64,000 nucleotides of DNA, taken from NCBI RefSeq assembly GCF_004328075.1, contig NZ_SJFN01000006.1:1-64000 (forward strand). The letters are read 5' to 3'. Positions 1 through 10,298 of this stretch are shown here, one piece after another (position 1 is the first letter of the stretch; each line of letters starts with the position of its first letter). The position numbers and the translations under genes were made by a program. The notes under the pieces were generated by a model, which made no database searches, was not told the DNA's origin, and worked only from the letters and a program-made list of their open reading frames with translations. The stretch comes from Siculibacillus lacustris. Lineage in GTDB: Bacteria > Pseudomonadota > Alphaproteobacteria > Rhizobiales > Ancalomicrobiaceae.

Positions 1-265
1 GGGCGGGCTGAACCCGGACCGGCGGCGGGGCGGCCGGCTGGACGCGAACGGGCGGCGGCACCTGGACCGGCGCGGGCTGGGCGCGCGGCGCGGCCGGCGC
101 GGGGGCCTGATGCTGCTGGCGGCGCAGCTCTTCCTCGGTCAGCGGCTTGGCCTGCGCCATCTCGATGCGACCGGGTTCGGGCGGCGACGCGGCGATCGCG
201 GTCTGCGCCGACACCAACGACGGCAGGATCACCACGGTGGTCAGCAGGTCCTTCACGTATTTCAT
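1..265 (-). CDS. Secreted proline-rich protein, N-terminal part (possibly OmpA family)
   Basis: Only the first 88 codons are inside the window; the gene runs off the left edge. The start is the ATG at 263-265, with a GGGAG ribosome site just upstream. The first 26 or so residues form a Sec-type signal peptide: charged MKYVKDLL, a hydrophobic stretch, then an AIAA cleavage site. A charged patch ([12 protein letters not shown]) follows, and then a run rich in Pro, Ala, Val and Gln with near-repeats such as PPPVRVQPA. In Hyphomicrobiales this layout often precedes a C-terminal OmpA peptidoglycan-binding domain, but that domain would lie outside the window, so the family is an inference. The protein is probably periplasmic or linked to the outer membrane. 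Confidence 0.6.
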   Translation of the reverse strand, partial: MKYVKDLLTTVVILPSLVSAQTAIAASPPEPGRIEMAQAKPLTEEELRRQQHQAPAPAAPRAQPAPVQVPPPVRVQPAAPPPVRVQPA

Positions 266-500
266 CTGCACGCTCCCTCCCCGGACCGTCCGGTGCGACC
301 GATGGGTCGCGACCGCGGACGACGGGATGCCTTCGAGAAACAGTCTCGCGGAGAAATATGCCCCCGGCGAGGCACCGGGACAGCGAAATCGTCGCGAAGT
401 CGCGGCGGCACGGCGGCACGGGCAGATCCGGGCCGGAAACGCCGGGGCCGACTCGCCGGCCTCGAAACACCGAGACCGAAACGCTGCGTGCGAAACGCAA

Positions 501-532
501 AGAGACCGGAGGGCGGGGCCCATCCGGTCTCT
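501..532 (-). terminator. Intrinsic terminator after tRNA-Pro
   Basis: A perfect 10-bp stem (AGAGACCGGA / TCCGGTCTCT) encloses a 12-nt GC-rich loop. On the minus strand it is followed by a T-rich tail (TTTGCGTTT). It lies about 48 nt downstream of the tRNA-Pro gene and is the likely end of that transcript. Confidence 0.75.
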
Positions 533-579
533 CTTCGCGGCGGTCGCGGCCGGTCCGCGAGGACCGGGCCGGCGTCGAT

Positions 580-656
<77 letters not shown>

Positions 657-800
657 TCAGGTCGGCTGCCGGGGCACGTCGTACCCCGGACAAACGCGTC
701 CGCCGAGGCGACTTAGACCGTTTCGGAGCCCCGTGCAACCCCTTTCCCGATCGCGCCGACGGGCGCGTCGAGAGGGCGGCGGGATCGCGCCGTTTCCGGC

Positions 801-1706
801 TCAGCGCGCCTGATCGAGCAGGCGCTTGCATTCGAGCAGTTCGAACAGCGTCGATTGCAGACGGCGAATCTCGTCGCGCGACAGGGCGCGGGCCGGCTCG
901 CGGGTCGGCGTCGCCAGCACCGCTTCGGAAGCCGGCACGCCGCCCGGGCGCAGGCGGTCGATCAGATGGCCGATGCCGCCGCGCGCGGTCTCCGCCGCGG
1001 CCGGGCGCGGGGCCGGCGGACGTTCCGAGCGCGGGCGCAGGACGACCGGCGGCGCCGGTTCACGGACCGGCTCGGGCATCGATTCGGGGCGCGGCGGTGT
1101 CGTCGGCACGACGGCCGACGGGGCGCGGGTCGCGGCGACCGGCGGCGCGGCGCCGGACGACGGGGCGAAACGGCGGGCGAGGTCGCGGGCCTCGCGGGCT
1201 TCGTCGGCGAGACGGTCGACGGCGGGGTCGGGGTCGGGGAGGTCGGGCTCGGCGACGCCGCCTTCGGCCATCGCCGCCCAGGCCTCGTCGTCGGCGGCGC
1301 GGGCCTCGCCCTCGCCGTCGGAGGCTTCGTCGGCGGATCCGTCGTCCACGCCCTCGGCCTCGTCCCAGGCGGCGGGTTCGGGGGCGCGGCCCTCGTCCCA
1401 GCGGGCGGCGCCGGGCTTGGGCGGCTGTGGCGCGCCCTCCAGCCAGACGTTCATGACGAAGCGGACGCCCTGCTCCTTGAGGATGCGCTGGACGCCGCGG
1501 ATCGTGTAGCCCTCGCCATAGAGGAGATGGCGGATGCCCTTGAGCAGTTCGACGTCGTCGGGCCGGTAGTAACGCCGGCCGCCGCCGCGCTTCAGCGGCT
1601 TGATCTGGACGAAGCGCGTCTCCCAGAAACGCAGGACGTGCTGCGGCAGATCGAGATCGGCCGCGACTTCGCTGATCGTACGGAATGCGTCCGGGCTCTT
1701 GTCCAA
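801..1706 (-). CDS. MerR-family transcriptional regulator
   Basis: A 301-residue protein. Residues 9-75 form a MerR winged-helix DNA-binding domain ([12 protein letters not shown], then VLRFWETRF and [14 protein letters not shown]). The central 180 or so residues are low-complexity, acidic and rich in Pro and Ala, unlike a MerR effector domain. The last 30 residues ([23 protein letters not shown]) look like a conserved short helix. The start is a TTG at 1704-1706; I chose it because the protein then begins [13 protein letters not shown], the conserved start of this ihfA-linked family. The gene follows ihfA after 48 nt and is probably co-transcribed with it. The regulated genes cannot be read from the sequence. 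Confidence 0.85.
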   Translation of the reverse strand: MDKSPDAFRTISEVAADLDLPQHVLRFWETRFVQIKPLKRGGGRRYYRPDDVELLKGIRHLLYGEGYTIRGVQRILKEQGVRFVMNVWLEGAPQPPKPGAARWDEGRAPEPAAWDEAEGVDDGSADEASDGEGEARAADDEAWAAMAEGGVAEPDLPDPDPAVDRLADEAREARDLARRFAPSSGAAPPVAATRAPSAVVPTTPPRPESMPEPVREPAPPVVLRPRSERPPAPRPAAAETARGGIGHLIDRLRPGGVPASEAVLATPTREPARALSRDEIRRLQSTLFELLECKRLLDQAR

Positions 1707-1754
1707 GGTCGACGGCTCACCGATCGGTCGGGCCGAGCGAGCCCGACGAGGAGA

Positions 1755-2063
1755 TCATTCGTCGTCGCCCAGCGTGTCGTTGATCTTCTGTTTCAAGACG
1801 TTGGACGGCTTGAAGACCATCACTCGCCGGGGCGAGATCGGAACTTCCTCACCCGTCTTGGGGTTGCGGCCGATCCGCTCGCCTTTGGAGCGGACCAGGA
1901 ACGTGCCGAAGGAGGACAGTTTGACCGACTCGCCCTCCACCAGGCAATTGGAAATCTCTCCCAGAACCATTTCGACGAGATCGGCGGATTCGGTCCGCGA
2001 CAGCCCCACCTTCTGATAGACGGCCTCGCACAAATCCGCCCGGGTGATGGTCTTCCCCGTCAT
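1755..2063 (-). CDS. ihfA: Integration host factor subunit alpha
   Basis: A 102-residue HU/IHF-family protein, full length for the family. It binds DNA as a heterodimer with IHF-beta and bends it sharply, which supports recombination, replication and sigma-54 transcription. The DNA-inserting beta-arm is visible ([23 protein letters not shown]), with the conserved Pro at its tip. LSSFGTF marks the dimer core. The 215-bp gap between its start and fabH must hold its promoter; I saw no clear sigma-70 hexamers there. The adjacent MerR gene is probably in the same transcript. Confidence 0.96.
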   Translation of the reverse strand: MTGKTITRADLCEAVYQKVGLSRTESADLVEMVLGEISNCLVEGESVKLSSFGTFLVRSKGERIGRNPKTGEEVPISPRRVMVFKPSNVLKQKINDTLGDDE

Positions 2064-2278
2064 GTTCCAACCCTTTTGATTGCGCCGCGGCTCGGGTCCG
2101 TCGACCCGTCGGCGGTACGTTCGGGAACCCGCACGTCCGACGTCTCGTCAATCCGGATGAAAAGGTAGGACCTCGGCGAGGGCCGGTCAACAGGCGCAAC
2201 GTCGGCGCGACGTCGATGCCGAAGATTCGACGTCGCGGGACCGGTCGCGGCCCCCCTCGAAGGCGCAAGTCGCGGATC

Positions 2279-3256
2279 TCACCAGCGGATCAGCGACGCG
2301 CCCCAGGTGAAACCGCCGCCCATGGCTTCGATCATCACCAGATCGCCGGGCTTGATGCGGCCGTCCTTGACGCCGACGTCGAGCGCCAGCGGGATCGAGG
2401 CGGCCGAGGTGTTGCCGTGGACCTGGAGGGTCATGATGATCTTGCCGGCGTCGATGCCGAGGCGCTTGCCGGTGGCTTCGATGATGCGGCGGTTGGCCTG
2501 ATGGGGCACGAACCAGTCGATGTCGGCGGCGGTCAGTCCGGTGGTGACCAGGAGCTCGTCCATCACCCCGGCCAGATTGGTGACCGCGTGCTTGAACACC
2601 TCCTTGCCTTCCATGCGCAGATGGCCGGCGGTCTGGGTGCGCGACGGGCCGCCGTCGACGAACAGCTTCTCGCGGTGACGGCCGTCGGCGCGCAGATGGG
2701 AGGCGATGATGCCACGATCGGCGAGGCCCGCGCCGCCCTCGGCGGCCTCGATCACCACCGCGCCGGCGCCGTCGCCGAACAGCACGCAGGTGGTGCGGTC
2801 GGTCCAGTCGAGGATGCGGCTGAAGGTCTCGGCGCCGATCACCACGGCGCGGGTGGCGAGGCCCGCCTTGATCTGGGCGTCGGCGGTGGCCAGCGCGTAG
2901 ACGAAGCCGGAGCACACCGCTTGGAGGTCGTAGGCGAAGCCGCGGGTGATGCCGAGCTGCGACTGGACCTCGCCGGCTGTGGCCGGGAAGGTGTAGTCGG
3001 GGGTGGCGGTGGCGACCACCACGAGGTCGATGTCGGCGGCGTCGATGCCGGCGTTCTCCAGCGCGGCGCGGGCGGCGGCGACGGCGAGATCGGAGGTGAA
3101 TTCGCCTTCGGCGGCGCGGTGGCGCTCGTGGATGCCGGAGCGCTCGACGATCCAGTCGTCGGTGGTGTCGACGATCTTGGCGAGATCGGCGTTGGTGAGG
3201 GTTTCACGCGGGAGGTAAGAGCCGACACCGCGGACGACGGTTCGAAGCACGCTCAC
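2279..3256 (-). CDS. fabH: 3-oxoacyl-[acyl-carrier-protein] synthase III
   Basis: 325 residues, the normal size for FabH, which starts fatty-acid synthesis by condensing acetyl-CoA with malonyl-ACP. The catalytic triad is intact: Cys115 ([11 protein letters not shown]), His252 (VPHQANRR) and Asn282 ([11 protein letters not shown]). The start codon is GTG at 3254-3256. It overlaps the plsX stop codon by 4 nt (GTGA), so translation of the two is probably coupled, as is common for plsX-fabH pairs. The enzyme is cytoplasmic. Confidence 0.97.
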   Translation of the reverse strand: MSVLRTVVRGVGSYLPRETLTNADLAKIVDTTDDWIVERSGIHERHRAAEGEFTSDLAVAAARAALENAGIDAADIDLVVVATATPDYTFPATAGEVQSQLGITRGFAYDLQAVCSGFVYALATADAQIKAGLATRAVVIGAETFSRILDWTDRTTCVLFGDGAGAVVIEAAEGGAGLADRGIIASHLRADGRHREKLFVDGGPSRTQTAGHLRMEGKEVFKHAVTNLAGVMDELLVTTGLTAADIDWFVPHQANRRIIEATGKRLGIDAGKIIMTLQVHGNTSAASIPLALDVGVKDGRIKPGDLVMIEAMGGGFTWGASLIRW

Positions 3257-4320
3257 AGTTCACCTCGTTCCTCGCCGCTCGCGGCAGTCGCGAATCCGGC
3301 GCGATGATAATGGGCCAACCCTTCGACGATCCGGGCGGTGAGATCGTTGAGGGCCATATCGCGGGCGAGTTCGATGGCGGAGGCGAACCCTTCCGCGTCG
3401 GCCCCACCATGACTCTTGATGACGACGCCGTTGAGGCCGAGGAACACACCCCCGTTGACCTTGCGCGGGTCCATCTTTTCCTTCAGCCGGTCGAAGGCCG
3501 ACTTGGCGAGCAGATAGCCGAGACGGGTCAACCAGGTCCGGCTGATGCCGGCGCGCAGATACTGGCCCATCTGCTTGGCGGTGCCTTCGGCGGTCTTCAG
3601 GGCGATGTTGCCCGCGAAGCCCTCGGTCACCACCACGTCGACGATACCCCGGCCGATGTCGTCGCCCTCGACGTAGCCGACGTATTCGAGTTCCTGCAGG
3701 TCGGCATCCCGGAGGAGTCGACCGGCCATCTTGACCTCTTCGATGCCCTTGACCTCTTCGACACCGATGTTGAGGAGGCCGACACGGGGGCGATCGACCC
3801 CGAACACGCTGCGGGCCATCGCCGAGCCCATCACCGCGAAGTCGACCAATTGCTGAGCGTCGGCACCGATCGTGGCGCCGACGTCGAGGACGATCGCCTC
3901 ACCGGTCAGGGTCGGCCAGATCGCGGCGATCGCCGGGCGCTCGATGCCGGCCATGGTGCGCAGGCAGAACTTGGCCATGGCCATCAGCGCGCCGGTGTTG
4001 CCGGCGGAGACGCAGACCGCGGCCTCGCCGGTCTTCACCGCGTCGATGGCCTTCCACATGCTCGACTTCCAGCGGCCGGCGCGCAGCGCCTGGCTGGGCT
4101 TGTCGTCCATGCGGACCACGACCTCGGCATGGACCACCCGGGACACTGCGGCGAGCTTGGGGCGTGCAGCGACGAGCGGCGCGACGCGGGCTTCGTCGCC
4201 GAACAACACGAAATGAAGTTCCGGACGCCGTTCGAGGGCCAGCGCGGCGCCCGCCACGACCATTTCCGGGCCGGCGTCTCCGCCCATTGCGTCCAGGGAG
4301 ATGATGATGGAGGTCGGCAT
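3253..4320 (-). CDS. plsX: Phosphate acyltransferase PlsX
   Basis: Makes acyl-phosphate from acyl-ACP, the first step of the PlsX/PlsY route to lysophosphatidate. The ATG at 4318-4320 gives a 355-residue protein starting [15 protein letters not shown], the family's typical beginning. The frame is open further upstream to a GTG at 4446, but that extension has no family character. Visible motifs include [18 protein letters not shown] and [15 protein letters not shown]. It overlaps fabH by 4 nt and lies 122 nt downstream of the YceD gene, the classic order in this group. Confidence 0.96.
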   Translation of the reverse strand: MPTSIIISLDAMGGDAGPEMVVAGAALALERRPELHFVLFGDEARVAPLVAARPKLAAVSRVVHAEVVVRMDDKPSQALRAGRWKSSMWKAIDAVKTGEAAVCVSAGNTGALMAMAKFCLRTMAGIERPAIAAIWPTLTGEAIVLDVGATIGADAQQLVDFAVMGSAMARSVFGVDRPRVGLLNIGVEEVKGIEEVKMAGRLLRDADLQELEYVGYVEGDDIGRGIVDVVVTEGFAGNIALKTAEGTAKQMGQYLRAGISRTWLTRLGYLLAKSAFDRLKEKMDPRKVNGGVFLGLNGVVIKSHGGADAEGFASAIELARDMALNDLTARIVEGLAHYHRAGFATAASGEERGEL

Positions 4321-4442
4321 CGTACTCTGAGGCTCGTCGGTCGCATCCGACGGAGGCCGGACATTACCGCGTTGGGGCCCGGTGACAACCCGCGTCCGGC
4401 ACGGTCGCCGACGCAGGTCCGTCATTCGGCCCGGCTCCCCTA

Positions 4443-5012
4443 TCACTCCTTCTTCCGGCGCGCCAGAGCCGCGAAGGGGGAGAAGGTCTCGGGCGGCACC
4501 ACCAGACCGGCCGCGACGGGGTCGAATTCGGCTCCCGGACGGCGCGGATAGGGATCAATACCGAGCATCAGATGTTCGACGACGATCGCCCCCAAATCGA
4601 CGGTGCCGCCCTCCAGGGGCTCGGGCACGTCGATCGCATTGGCGTCGAGATCGATCGCGCCGTCGTCGTCCTTGGGCTCGAGATATTGGGCGAGCTTGTC
4701 CGGCGGCACCAGGCGCACCGACACTTCTTCGTCGACCAGGGTCTCGACCGGCTCCAGGGTGACGATGCAGGCCTGGGTCAGGCGGGCGGTGACGCGGCCG
4801 TCGACCGCCACGCCGGCGCCCGACCAGGGCGCGACGCGCAGTTCGGCTCGGCAGAACTCCACCGACAGCACTTCGCCGGCGACCGCCAGCGCGGCGAGTT
4901 GCTCGGCATCGGCGGTGATCACCACATGGGTGCCACCCGGAGAGATGTCGGAGACGGAGAGGGTACGGCGCAGCGGCACCGGGGCCGGAGCGGGAACGGG
5001 GGCATCGGTCAT
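4443..5012 (-). CDS. YceD / DUF177 family protein
   Basis: A 189-residue protein of the DUF177 (YceD) family. Homologues sit beside rpmF/plsX in most bacteria and have been linked to 23S rRNA processing in plants and E. coli; the molecular activity here is inferred. The family core is visible at about residues 75-105 ([22 protein letters not shown]) and the tail contains the conserved [22 protein letters not shown]. The start ATG overlaps the upstream gene's stop codon as ATGA, so it is translationally coupled to the Cbp3 gene. Confidence 0.9.
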   Translation of the reverse strand: MTDAPVPAPAPVPLRRTLSVSDISPGGTHVVITADAEQLAALAVAGEVLSVEFCRAELRVAPWSGAGVAVDGRVTARLTQACIVTLEPVETLVDEEVSVRLVPPDKLAQYLEPKDDDGAIDLDANAIDVPEPLEGGTVDLGAIVVEHLMLGIDPYPRRPGAEFDPVAAGLVVPPETFSPFAALARRKKE

Positions 5013-5599
5013 GTCGTGATCCTCGGCGAGGAGAGAGCGGGGTCGGGCCAGACGATCCGGCCGTCGAGGACGTCGGCGACGGGACGGTCGGCGAGAGCAG
5101 CGGAGGCGGCGAGCACGTGACGGGCCAGTGCCGCGGCGCCGACGGCGGGGTCGGAGGCCTCGGCGAGCACGTTGCGGGCGATCGCCGCGGCCAGTTCGTC
5201 GGCGTCGGCGGCTTCCAGCGCCTTGTCGTAGACCTGGGTGCGGCCGTTCCAGGCGGCGGCGAGCTTCTTCATCTTCTTGGGGATCGAGGTGTCGCCGACC
5301 CCCATTTCGCGCAGCGCCCGGTCCATCTCCTGGAAGAACAGGTCGACCAGTTCCTGGCCGCGGGCAGCGGGGTCGGGACGGTCGCGGCGAGCGCCGGCCT
5401 CGACCGGCGCCTCGGCTTCGGCGCGCAGGCGATGCAGCACCACCGCGATGTGCAGCACGATCATGTCGAAGCGCGCCGTCACCGTGTCGGGAACGCCGTA
5501 GTGCAGATAGAATTCGGGATGCCGCGCTTCAGTCACGATCGCCCGATAGAGGGCGAGGGTGGCGTCGGAGAAACGGTGGCCGAACAGTCCGAAGATCAT
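5009..5599 (-). CDS. Ubiquinol-cytochrome c chaperone (Cbp3 family)
   Basis: Belongs to the Cbp3/UQCC1 family, which helps assemble cytochrome b into the bc1 complex of the respiratory chain. Typical segments are ATLALYRAIVTEARHPEFY, the FDMIVLHIAVVLHRL helix and the VDLFFQEMDRALREMGVGD motif. I chose the ATG at 5597-5599 (196 residues, starting MIFGLFGHRFS) because GGAG lies 6 nt upstream and family members begin this way. An in-frame ATG at 5651-5653 would add 18 residues but has a poor ribosome site. It is the first gene of a run with YceD, divergent from bamE. Confidence 0.9.
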   Translation of the reverse strand: MIFGLFGHRFSDATLALYRAIVTEARHPEFYLHYGVPDTVTARFDMIVLHIAVVLHRLRAEAEAPVEAGARRDRPDPAARGQELVDLFFQEMDRALREMGVGDTSIPKKMKKLAAAWNGRTQVYDKALEAADADELAAAIARNVLAEASDPAVGAAALARHVLAASAALADRPVADVLDGRIVWPDPALSSPRITT

Positions 5600-5756
5600 G
5601 TCGTCTCCGTCGGATCTGGCGGGGCGGGGGTCGCCGGTCGTGGGCGTTGTCATCCGACCTAGCGCAGGTTAGGGAAGAAGCCAAGAAGCGCGACCTCGCG
5701 AGGAGGCCCGCCCTTGGACGCAGTGCGGTCGGCAATCGACCGCCGGGGAGGCATAG

Positions 5757-6236
5757 ATGGATCGTCGGCACAGGCAGGCAACCCGCGGAGCCGTCGCACG
5801 CGGCGCCAGAGGCGTGGCGATGGCGGCGGCATTCGCGGCGGCGGCGGCGATCGGCGGCTGCTCCGAGGCCTACGACCACGGCTACGTCGCCTCCGACAAC
5901 GCCGTCGGGCAGATCCAGGTCGGCGCCAGCCGCGAACAGGTGCTGCTGGTGCTCGGCTCGCCGTCGACCACGGCGACGGTCGGCGGAGAAGCCTTCTACT
6001 ACATTTCGCAGCACACCGAACGGATGGTCGCTTTCCTCAATCAGTCGGTGACCGACCAGAAGGTGCTGGCGGTCTATTTCGACGACAAGGCGCGGGTCAA
6101 GGAGATCGGCAACTACGGTCTCCAGGACGGCAAGGTGTTCGACTTCATCGCCCGCAAGACCCGCACCGGCGGCGCCGACTACGGCCTGTTGTCGCAGATC
6201 CTGAAGGCCGGTCCGGCCAACCCCTTCACCAAGTGA
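5757..6236 (+). CDS. bamE: Outer-membrane assembly lipoprotein BamE (SmpA/OmlA)
   Basis: 159 residues. The N-terminus is basic, followed by an Ala-rich hydrophobic stretch and a lipobox ending at Cys35 (AAIGGC), so it is a predicted lipoprotein. The mature part has the SmpA/OmlA fold signature: DNAVGQIQVGASREQVLLVLGSP followed by the two-stranded YYISQ region. BamE stabilises the BAM complex that inserts outer-membrane beta-barrels. It is transcribed away from the Cbp3/YceD/plsX run, and a terminator hairpin begins 9 nt after its stop. Another in-frame ATG (residue 22) could be the true start, since the leader is long for a lipoprotein. Confidence 0.9.
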   Translation: MDRRHRQATRGAVARGARGVAMAAAFAAAAAIGGCSEAYDHGYVASDNAVGQIQVGASREQVLLVLGSPSTTATVGGEAFYYISQHTERMVAFLNQSVTDQKVLAVYFDDKARVKEIGNYGLQDGKVFDFIARKTRTGGADYGLLSQILKAGPANPFTK

Positions 6237-6244
6237 CGCGAACC

Positions 6245-6267
6245 GCGCCCGGCTCGATGCCGGGCGC
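6245..6267 (+). terminator. Hairpin after bamE
   Basis: A perfect 9-bp stem (GCGCCCGGC / GCCGGGCGC) with a 5-nt loop begins 9 nt after the bamE stop. There is no clear T-tract, so termination strength is uncertain. Confidence 0.6.
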
Positions 6268-6612
6268 CGTCGCGCGCCTCGCCCTCGGGCACCGCCGCCG
6301 GACGTGAGCGCCCGGCGCCGTTCGTCCGGCGCGGGCGGGCTGCCGCCCCCGCAAGGCGCGGCGCCCCCCATGGCCGCCAAGCGTCCCGTGCCCTCCCTTG
6401 CCGCATCGGATCGTCCGCGCCGCCGGTTCCCGCCGGACGGGCGTGCAGCCGCAGGCATGCCCTCCCAGGGCCGTGGCGGCCCCTCGGTACGGCCGAGGGC
6501 GAGGGTTCGCCCGTGTAGCCGCCCTACGGGTTCCTGGGCGCCCTCCCCGACGCGCGCCGGCGCCCGCCGCGCCGCCATGCTTTCGCCCTGCCCCGGGCAG
6601 CCCGAAACGCAC
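6268..6612. other. Non-coding gap between convergent bamE and hppA
   Basis: 345 bp of very GC-rich sequence with several short inverted repeats. The reading frames crossing it are uninterrupted only because the region is GC-rich, and they look like no protein family. I compared it by eye with the signature segments of RNase P RNA, tmRNA and SRP RNA and saw none. No gene is supported. Confidence 0.5.
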
Positions 6613-6642
6613 GATCCCCGCGCGGCGGACCGCACGGGGATC
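6613..6642 (-). terminator. Intrinsic terminator after hppA
   Basis: The stem GATCCCCG / CGGGGATC extends inward through GCGG/CCGC pairs. On the minus strand it lies 26 nt beyond the hppA stop and is followed by a short T-containing tail. Confidence 0.7.
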
Positions 6643-6668
6643 GCAGGATGGCGGCGTCGGGCGCCGGA

Positions 6669-8807
6669 TCAGCCGTGGGCGAGGATCGCCAGCAGCAGCA
6701 GGGCGACGATGTTGGTGATCTTGATCGCCGGGTTGACCGCCGGACCGGCGGTGTCCTTGTAGGGGTCGCCGACGGTGTCGCCGGTGACCGAGGCCTTGTG
6801 GGCCTCCGAGCCCTTCATGTGGCGTACCCCGTCCTTGTCGACGAAGCCGTCCTCGAAGGACTTCTTGGCGTTGTCCCAGGCGCCGCCGCCCGAGGTCATC
6901 GAGATGGCGACGAACAGGCCGTTGACGATCACGCCGAGCAGCGAGGCGCCCAGCGCCGCGAAGCCCGAGGCCTTGGAGCCGGAGATCGCCAGCACGCCGA
7001 AATAGGCGACGAGCGGCGCCAGCACCGGCAGCAGCGACGGGATGATCATCTCGCGGATCGCCGCCTTGGTCAGCATGTCGACGGCGCGGCCGTAGTCGGG
7101 CCGCTCGGTGCCGTTCATGATGCCCGGCTTCTCGCGGAACTGACGACGCACTTCCTCGACCACCGCACCGGCGGCGCGGCCGACGGCGGTCATGGCGATG
7201 CCGCCGAATAGGTAGGGGATCAGTCCGCCGAAGATCAGGCCGGCGACCACGTAGGGGTTGGAGAGGTCGAAGGAGACCACGCCCATGCCCTTGAAGTAGG
7301 GGAACTGATCGCCGTGGGCGGCGAAGTAGGTCAGGTCGTTGGAATAGGCCGAGAACAGCACCAGGGCGCCGAGGCCGGCCGAGCCGATGGCATAGCCCTT
7401 GGTCACCGCCTTGGTGGTGTTGCCGACCGCATCGAGCGCGTCGGTGGTGTGGCGCACCTCCTTGGGCAGGCCGGCCATCTCGGCGATGCCGCCGGCGTTG
7501 TCGGTGACCGGTCCGAAGGCGTCGAGGGCGACGATCATGCCGGCGAGGCCGAGCATGGTGGTGACCGCGATCGCCGTGCCGTAGAGGCCGGCGAGCTGAT
7601 AGGTCGAGATGATGCCGCCGACGATCACCATGGCCGGGGCGGCGGTCGATTCCAGCGAAACCGCGAGGCCCTGGATGACGTTGGTGCCGTGACCGGTGAC
7701 CGAGGCCTGGGCGATCGACACCACCGGGCGCTTGCCGGTGGCGGTGTAATATTCGGTGATCCACACCAGGAGGCCGGTCACCGCGAGGCCGACCAGACCC
7801 GAGATGAACAGGTTGGTGCCGACGATCGACTGACCGGCGACGGTGCCGATCGAGCCCCAGCCGACGGTCAGCTGGGTGGCGCCGGCGAGGCCGGCGACCG
7901 ACAGCACGCCGGTGACGATCAGGCCCTTGTAGAGCGCGCCCATGATCGAGTTGTCGGCGCCGAGCTTGACGAAGAAGGTGCCGATGATCGAGGTGATCAG
8001 GCAGGCGCCGCAGATCGCCAGCGGATAGAGCATCGAGGCGGAGAGCGTCGGCGCGCCGGCGAAGAAGATCGCGGCGAGCACCATGGTGGCGACCACGGTC
8101 ACCGCATAGGTCTCGAACAGGTCGGCGGCCATGCCGGCGCAGTCGCCGACGTTGTCGCCGACGTTGTCGGCGATGGTCGCCGGGTTGCGCGGATCGTCCT
8201 CGGGAATGCCGGCCTCGACCTTGCCGACCAGATCGGCGCCGACGTCGGCGCCCTTGGTGAAGATGCCGCCGCCGAGACGGGCGAAGATCGAGATCAGCGA
8301 GGCGCCGAAGCCGAGGGCCACCAGGGCGTCGACGACGATGCGGTCGTTGGGGGCGTGGCCGAGCACGCCGGTCAGCACCGCGTAGTAGACGGCGACGCCG
8401 AGCAGCGCGAGGCCGGCGACCAGCATGCCGGTGACCGCGCCGGCCTTGAAGGCGATGTCGAGACCGCCGGCCAGCGACTGGGTGGCGGCCTGGGCGGTGC
8501 GGACGTTGGCCCGCACCGAGACGTTCATGCCGATGAAGCCGGCGAGCGCCGACAGCACCGAGCCGATGAGGAAGCCGATCGCCACCTCCTTGCCGAGGAG
8601 CAGGCCGAGGACGACCAGGATCACCACACCGACGCCGCCGATGGTGATGTACTGGCGCTTCAGATAGGCCTGCGCCCCTTCGGCGACCGCACCGGCGATC
8701 TCCTGCATACGCGCCGAGCCGGCATCCGCCGCCATGACGGATCGGATCGCCCAGATGCCGTAGCCGATCGACACGAGGCCGCAGAGAATGACGAGGAGTA
8801 TGGACAT
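6669..8807 (-). CDS. hppA: Membrane-bound proton-pumping pyrophosphatase, K+-independent type
   Basis: 712 residues forming a multi-helix integral membrane protein. It couples pyrophosphate hydrolysis to H+ transport across the cytoplasmic membrane. The pyrophosphate site is intact: [13 protein letters not shown] followed by [20 protein letters not shown], and a second acidic cluster near the C-terminus ([15 protein letters not shown]). Lys466 in GNTTKA marks the K+-independent subfamily; K+-dependent enzymes have Ala there. The ATG at 8805-8807 follows GGGAGAG. The gene appears to be transcribed alone, with a candidate promoter at 8929-8956 and a terminator at 6613-6642. Confidence 0.97.
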   Translation of the reverse strand: MSILLVILCGLVSIGYGIWAIRSVMAADAGSARMQEIAGAVAEGAQAYLKRQYITIGGVGVVILVVLGLLLGKEVAIGFLIGSVLSALAGFIGMNVSVRANVRTAQAATQSLAGGLDIAFKAGAVTGMLVAGLALLGVAVYYAVLTGVLGHAPNDRIVVDALVALGFGASLISIFARLGGGIFTKGADVGADLVGKVEAGIPEDDPRNPATIADNVGDNVGDCAGMAADLFETYAVTVVATMVLAAIFFAGAPTLSASMLYPLAICGACLITSIIGTFFVKLGADNSIMGALYKGLIVTGVLSVAGLAGATQLTVGWGSIGTVAGQSIVGTNLFISGLVGLAVTGLLVWITEYYTATGKRPVVSIAQASVTGHGTNVIQGLAVSLESTAAPAMVIVGGIISTYQLAGLYGTAIAVTTMLGLAGMIVALDAFGPVTDNAGGIAEMAGLPKEVRHTTDALDAVGNTTKAVTKGYAIGSAGLGALVLFSAYSNDLTYFAAHGDQFPYFKGMGVVSFDLSNPYVVAGLIFGGLIPYLFGGIAMTAVGRAAGAVVEEVRRQFREKPGIMNGTERPDYGRAVDMLTKAAIREMIIPSLLPVLAPLVAYFGVLAISGSKASGFAALGASLLGVIVNGLFVAISMTSGGGAWDNAKKSFEDGFVDKDGVRHMKGSEAHKASVTGDTVGDPYKDTAGPAVNPAIKITNIVALLLLAILAHG

Positions 8808-8928
8808 GTTCTCTCCCGAGTGAGTCCGCCGAGAACGGCACCCCCGGACGGGCCGGACGTGCCTCGACGACGAGCATATGGAGTGTTCCGGGTGCCCGCC
8901 CGCGAGGGCCCCGGTTGATGGGACGGCC

Positions 8929-8956
8929 AGCGTAGCGGGGAGGAACCTCGCGTCAA
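8929..8956 (-). promoter_or_regulatory. Candidate promoter of hppA
   Basis: On the minus strand, TTGACG (8951-8956) is separated by 16 nt from TACGCT (8929-8934). The -35 match is good and the -10 match is weak. Transcription from here would give a leader of about 115 nt before the hppA start. Confidence 0.35.
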
Positions 8957-9052
8957 GCAGGCCTTCGTCGGATAGACGCAGCGAATCGGCTATACTTTCT
9001 TGCCGCCGGATCGGTTTTGCTCAAGTCGCTGCCGCGCCGACGTTTTCAAATT

Positions 9053-10051
9053 TCAGAAGTGACGAAAGCCGCCGGTCGGCGGCGCCGCCGTGCCGTCGGC
9101 CCGCAGGAGCCGCACGTCGCCGGCGCCGGGCAGGACGCGACCGATTGCCGCAACCGGAACGCCGGCCGCGGCCGCCGCGGCCTCGAAGGCGCTCGCCTCG
9201 GCGGGATCGACCGCGGCGAGAATCTCGTAGTCGTCGCCCCCCCCGACCACCGCGGCGAGACGGGTCCCCTCGACGGCGAGCACCGCGGCGGCGGCCTGCG
9301 ACAGCGGCAGGGCCGTGGCGTCGATCTCCGCGCCGACGCCGCTGCCGCGGCACATCCGTTCGAGGTCGATGCCGAGCCCGTCGGAGAGGTCCATGGCGGC
9401 GCGCGCATGGGCGAGCAGCGCCGGCGCCAGCGCCAGCCGCGGCTCGGGCAGCAGGTAGCGGCGGGCGAGATGGGCCCGCGCCGCGGCGTCGAGGCCCCAG
9501 GTCTCGGCGGATTCGGGGTGGAGACGCAGCTCGAGGCCGAGGGCGGCGTCGCCGAGGGTGCCGGAGACATAGAGACGATCGCCGGCCCGCGCCGCGGCGC
9601 GGCGGACCATGCGGCCGGTCGGCACCGCGCCGAGGGCGGTGATGGTGACCACCAGGCCGTTGGGCGAGCGAATGGTGTCGCCGCCGAACAGCGACACCGG
9701 CCAGATCGCCTGATCCTCGCCGAGGCCGCGGGCGAAGGCGGCGAGATCGTCCTCGCGCCAATCGGCCGGCAGCGCCAGCGACATCAGGTAACCGAGCGGC
9801 CGCGCGCCCTTGGCGGCGAGATCGGAGAGATTGACGCGCAGCGCCTTGCGGGCGACCAGGTCCCAGGGATCGTCGCGGAAGAAATGCACGCCGGCGGCGA
9901 CGGTGTCGGTCTTCAACACGAGGTCGTGACCGGGCGGCGGCGTCAGACAGGCGCAGTCGTCGCCGAGCTGCAGGGCCGCCGGATCGGTGGCGAGCGGGCG
10001 CAGCCAGCGGGCGATCAGATCGTCTTCGGACGGACGCGTCGATCCCGTCAT
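9053..10051 (-). CDS. thiL: Thiamine-monophosphate kinase
   Basis: 332 residues. Makes thiamine diphosphate from thiamine monophosphate using ATP, the last step of the cofactor pathway. AIRS/PurM-type motifs are in order: QLGDDCACL (metal and substrate binding, about residue 28), KTDTVAAGVHF, VNLSDLAAKGARP, VSLFGGDT, the YVSGTLGDAALGL linker, AMDLSDGLGIDL, and GGGDDYEIL near the C-terminus. The start is the ATG at 10049-10051. A longer open frame upstream has no family character. In relatives thiL follows nusB directly; here a CBS gene and a chemoreceptor gene lie between them. Confidence 0.95.
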   Translation of the reverse strand: MTGSTRPSEDDLIARWLRPLATDPAALQLGDDCACLTPPPGHDLVLKTDTVAAGVHFFRDDPWDLVARKALRVNLSDLAAKGARPLGYLMSLALPADWREDDLAAFARGLGEDQAIWPVSLFGGDTIRSPNGLVVTITALGAVPTGRMVRRAAARAGDRLYVSGTLGDAALGLELRLHPESAETWGLDAAARAHLARRYLLPEPRLALAPALLAHARAAMDLSDGLGIDLERMCRGSGVGAEIDATALPLSQAAAAVLAVEGTRLAAVVGGGDDYEILAAVDPAEASAFEAAAAAAGVPVAAIGRVLPGAGDVRLLRADGTAAPPTGGFRHF

Positions 10052-10298
10052 CGGCGGGGGCACTCCTCGGGTTCGGACGGCACGGCGACGCCGCGGGCGG
10101 CGCCGGTTCCCCCCGATACGCGATCCCCGGGCGGCGGGCAACGTCCGGCCGGGCCGTGGCCGCCGCACCCGTCCGAACCCAACGTCGAACGGCGGCGGAC
10201 GGTTGCGCCGGCTCACCTGCGACCCCAAATGAAGGGAGGCGCCGCGCGGGCGCGTCCTGCGGCCTGCCGGCGATGCCACGGCAGAGGAGAGGCGAACC

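Noticed and set aside
7314-8918. 534-codon forward frame opposite hppA
   Set aside because: It is the antisense of a clearly conserved membrane pyrophosphatase and has Asp/His/Gly-rich shadow composition.
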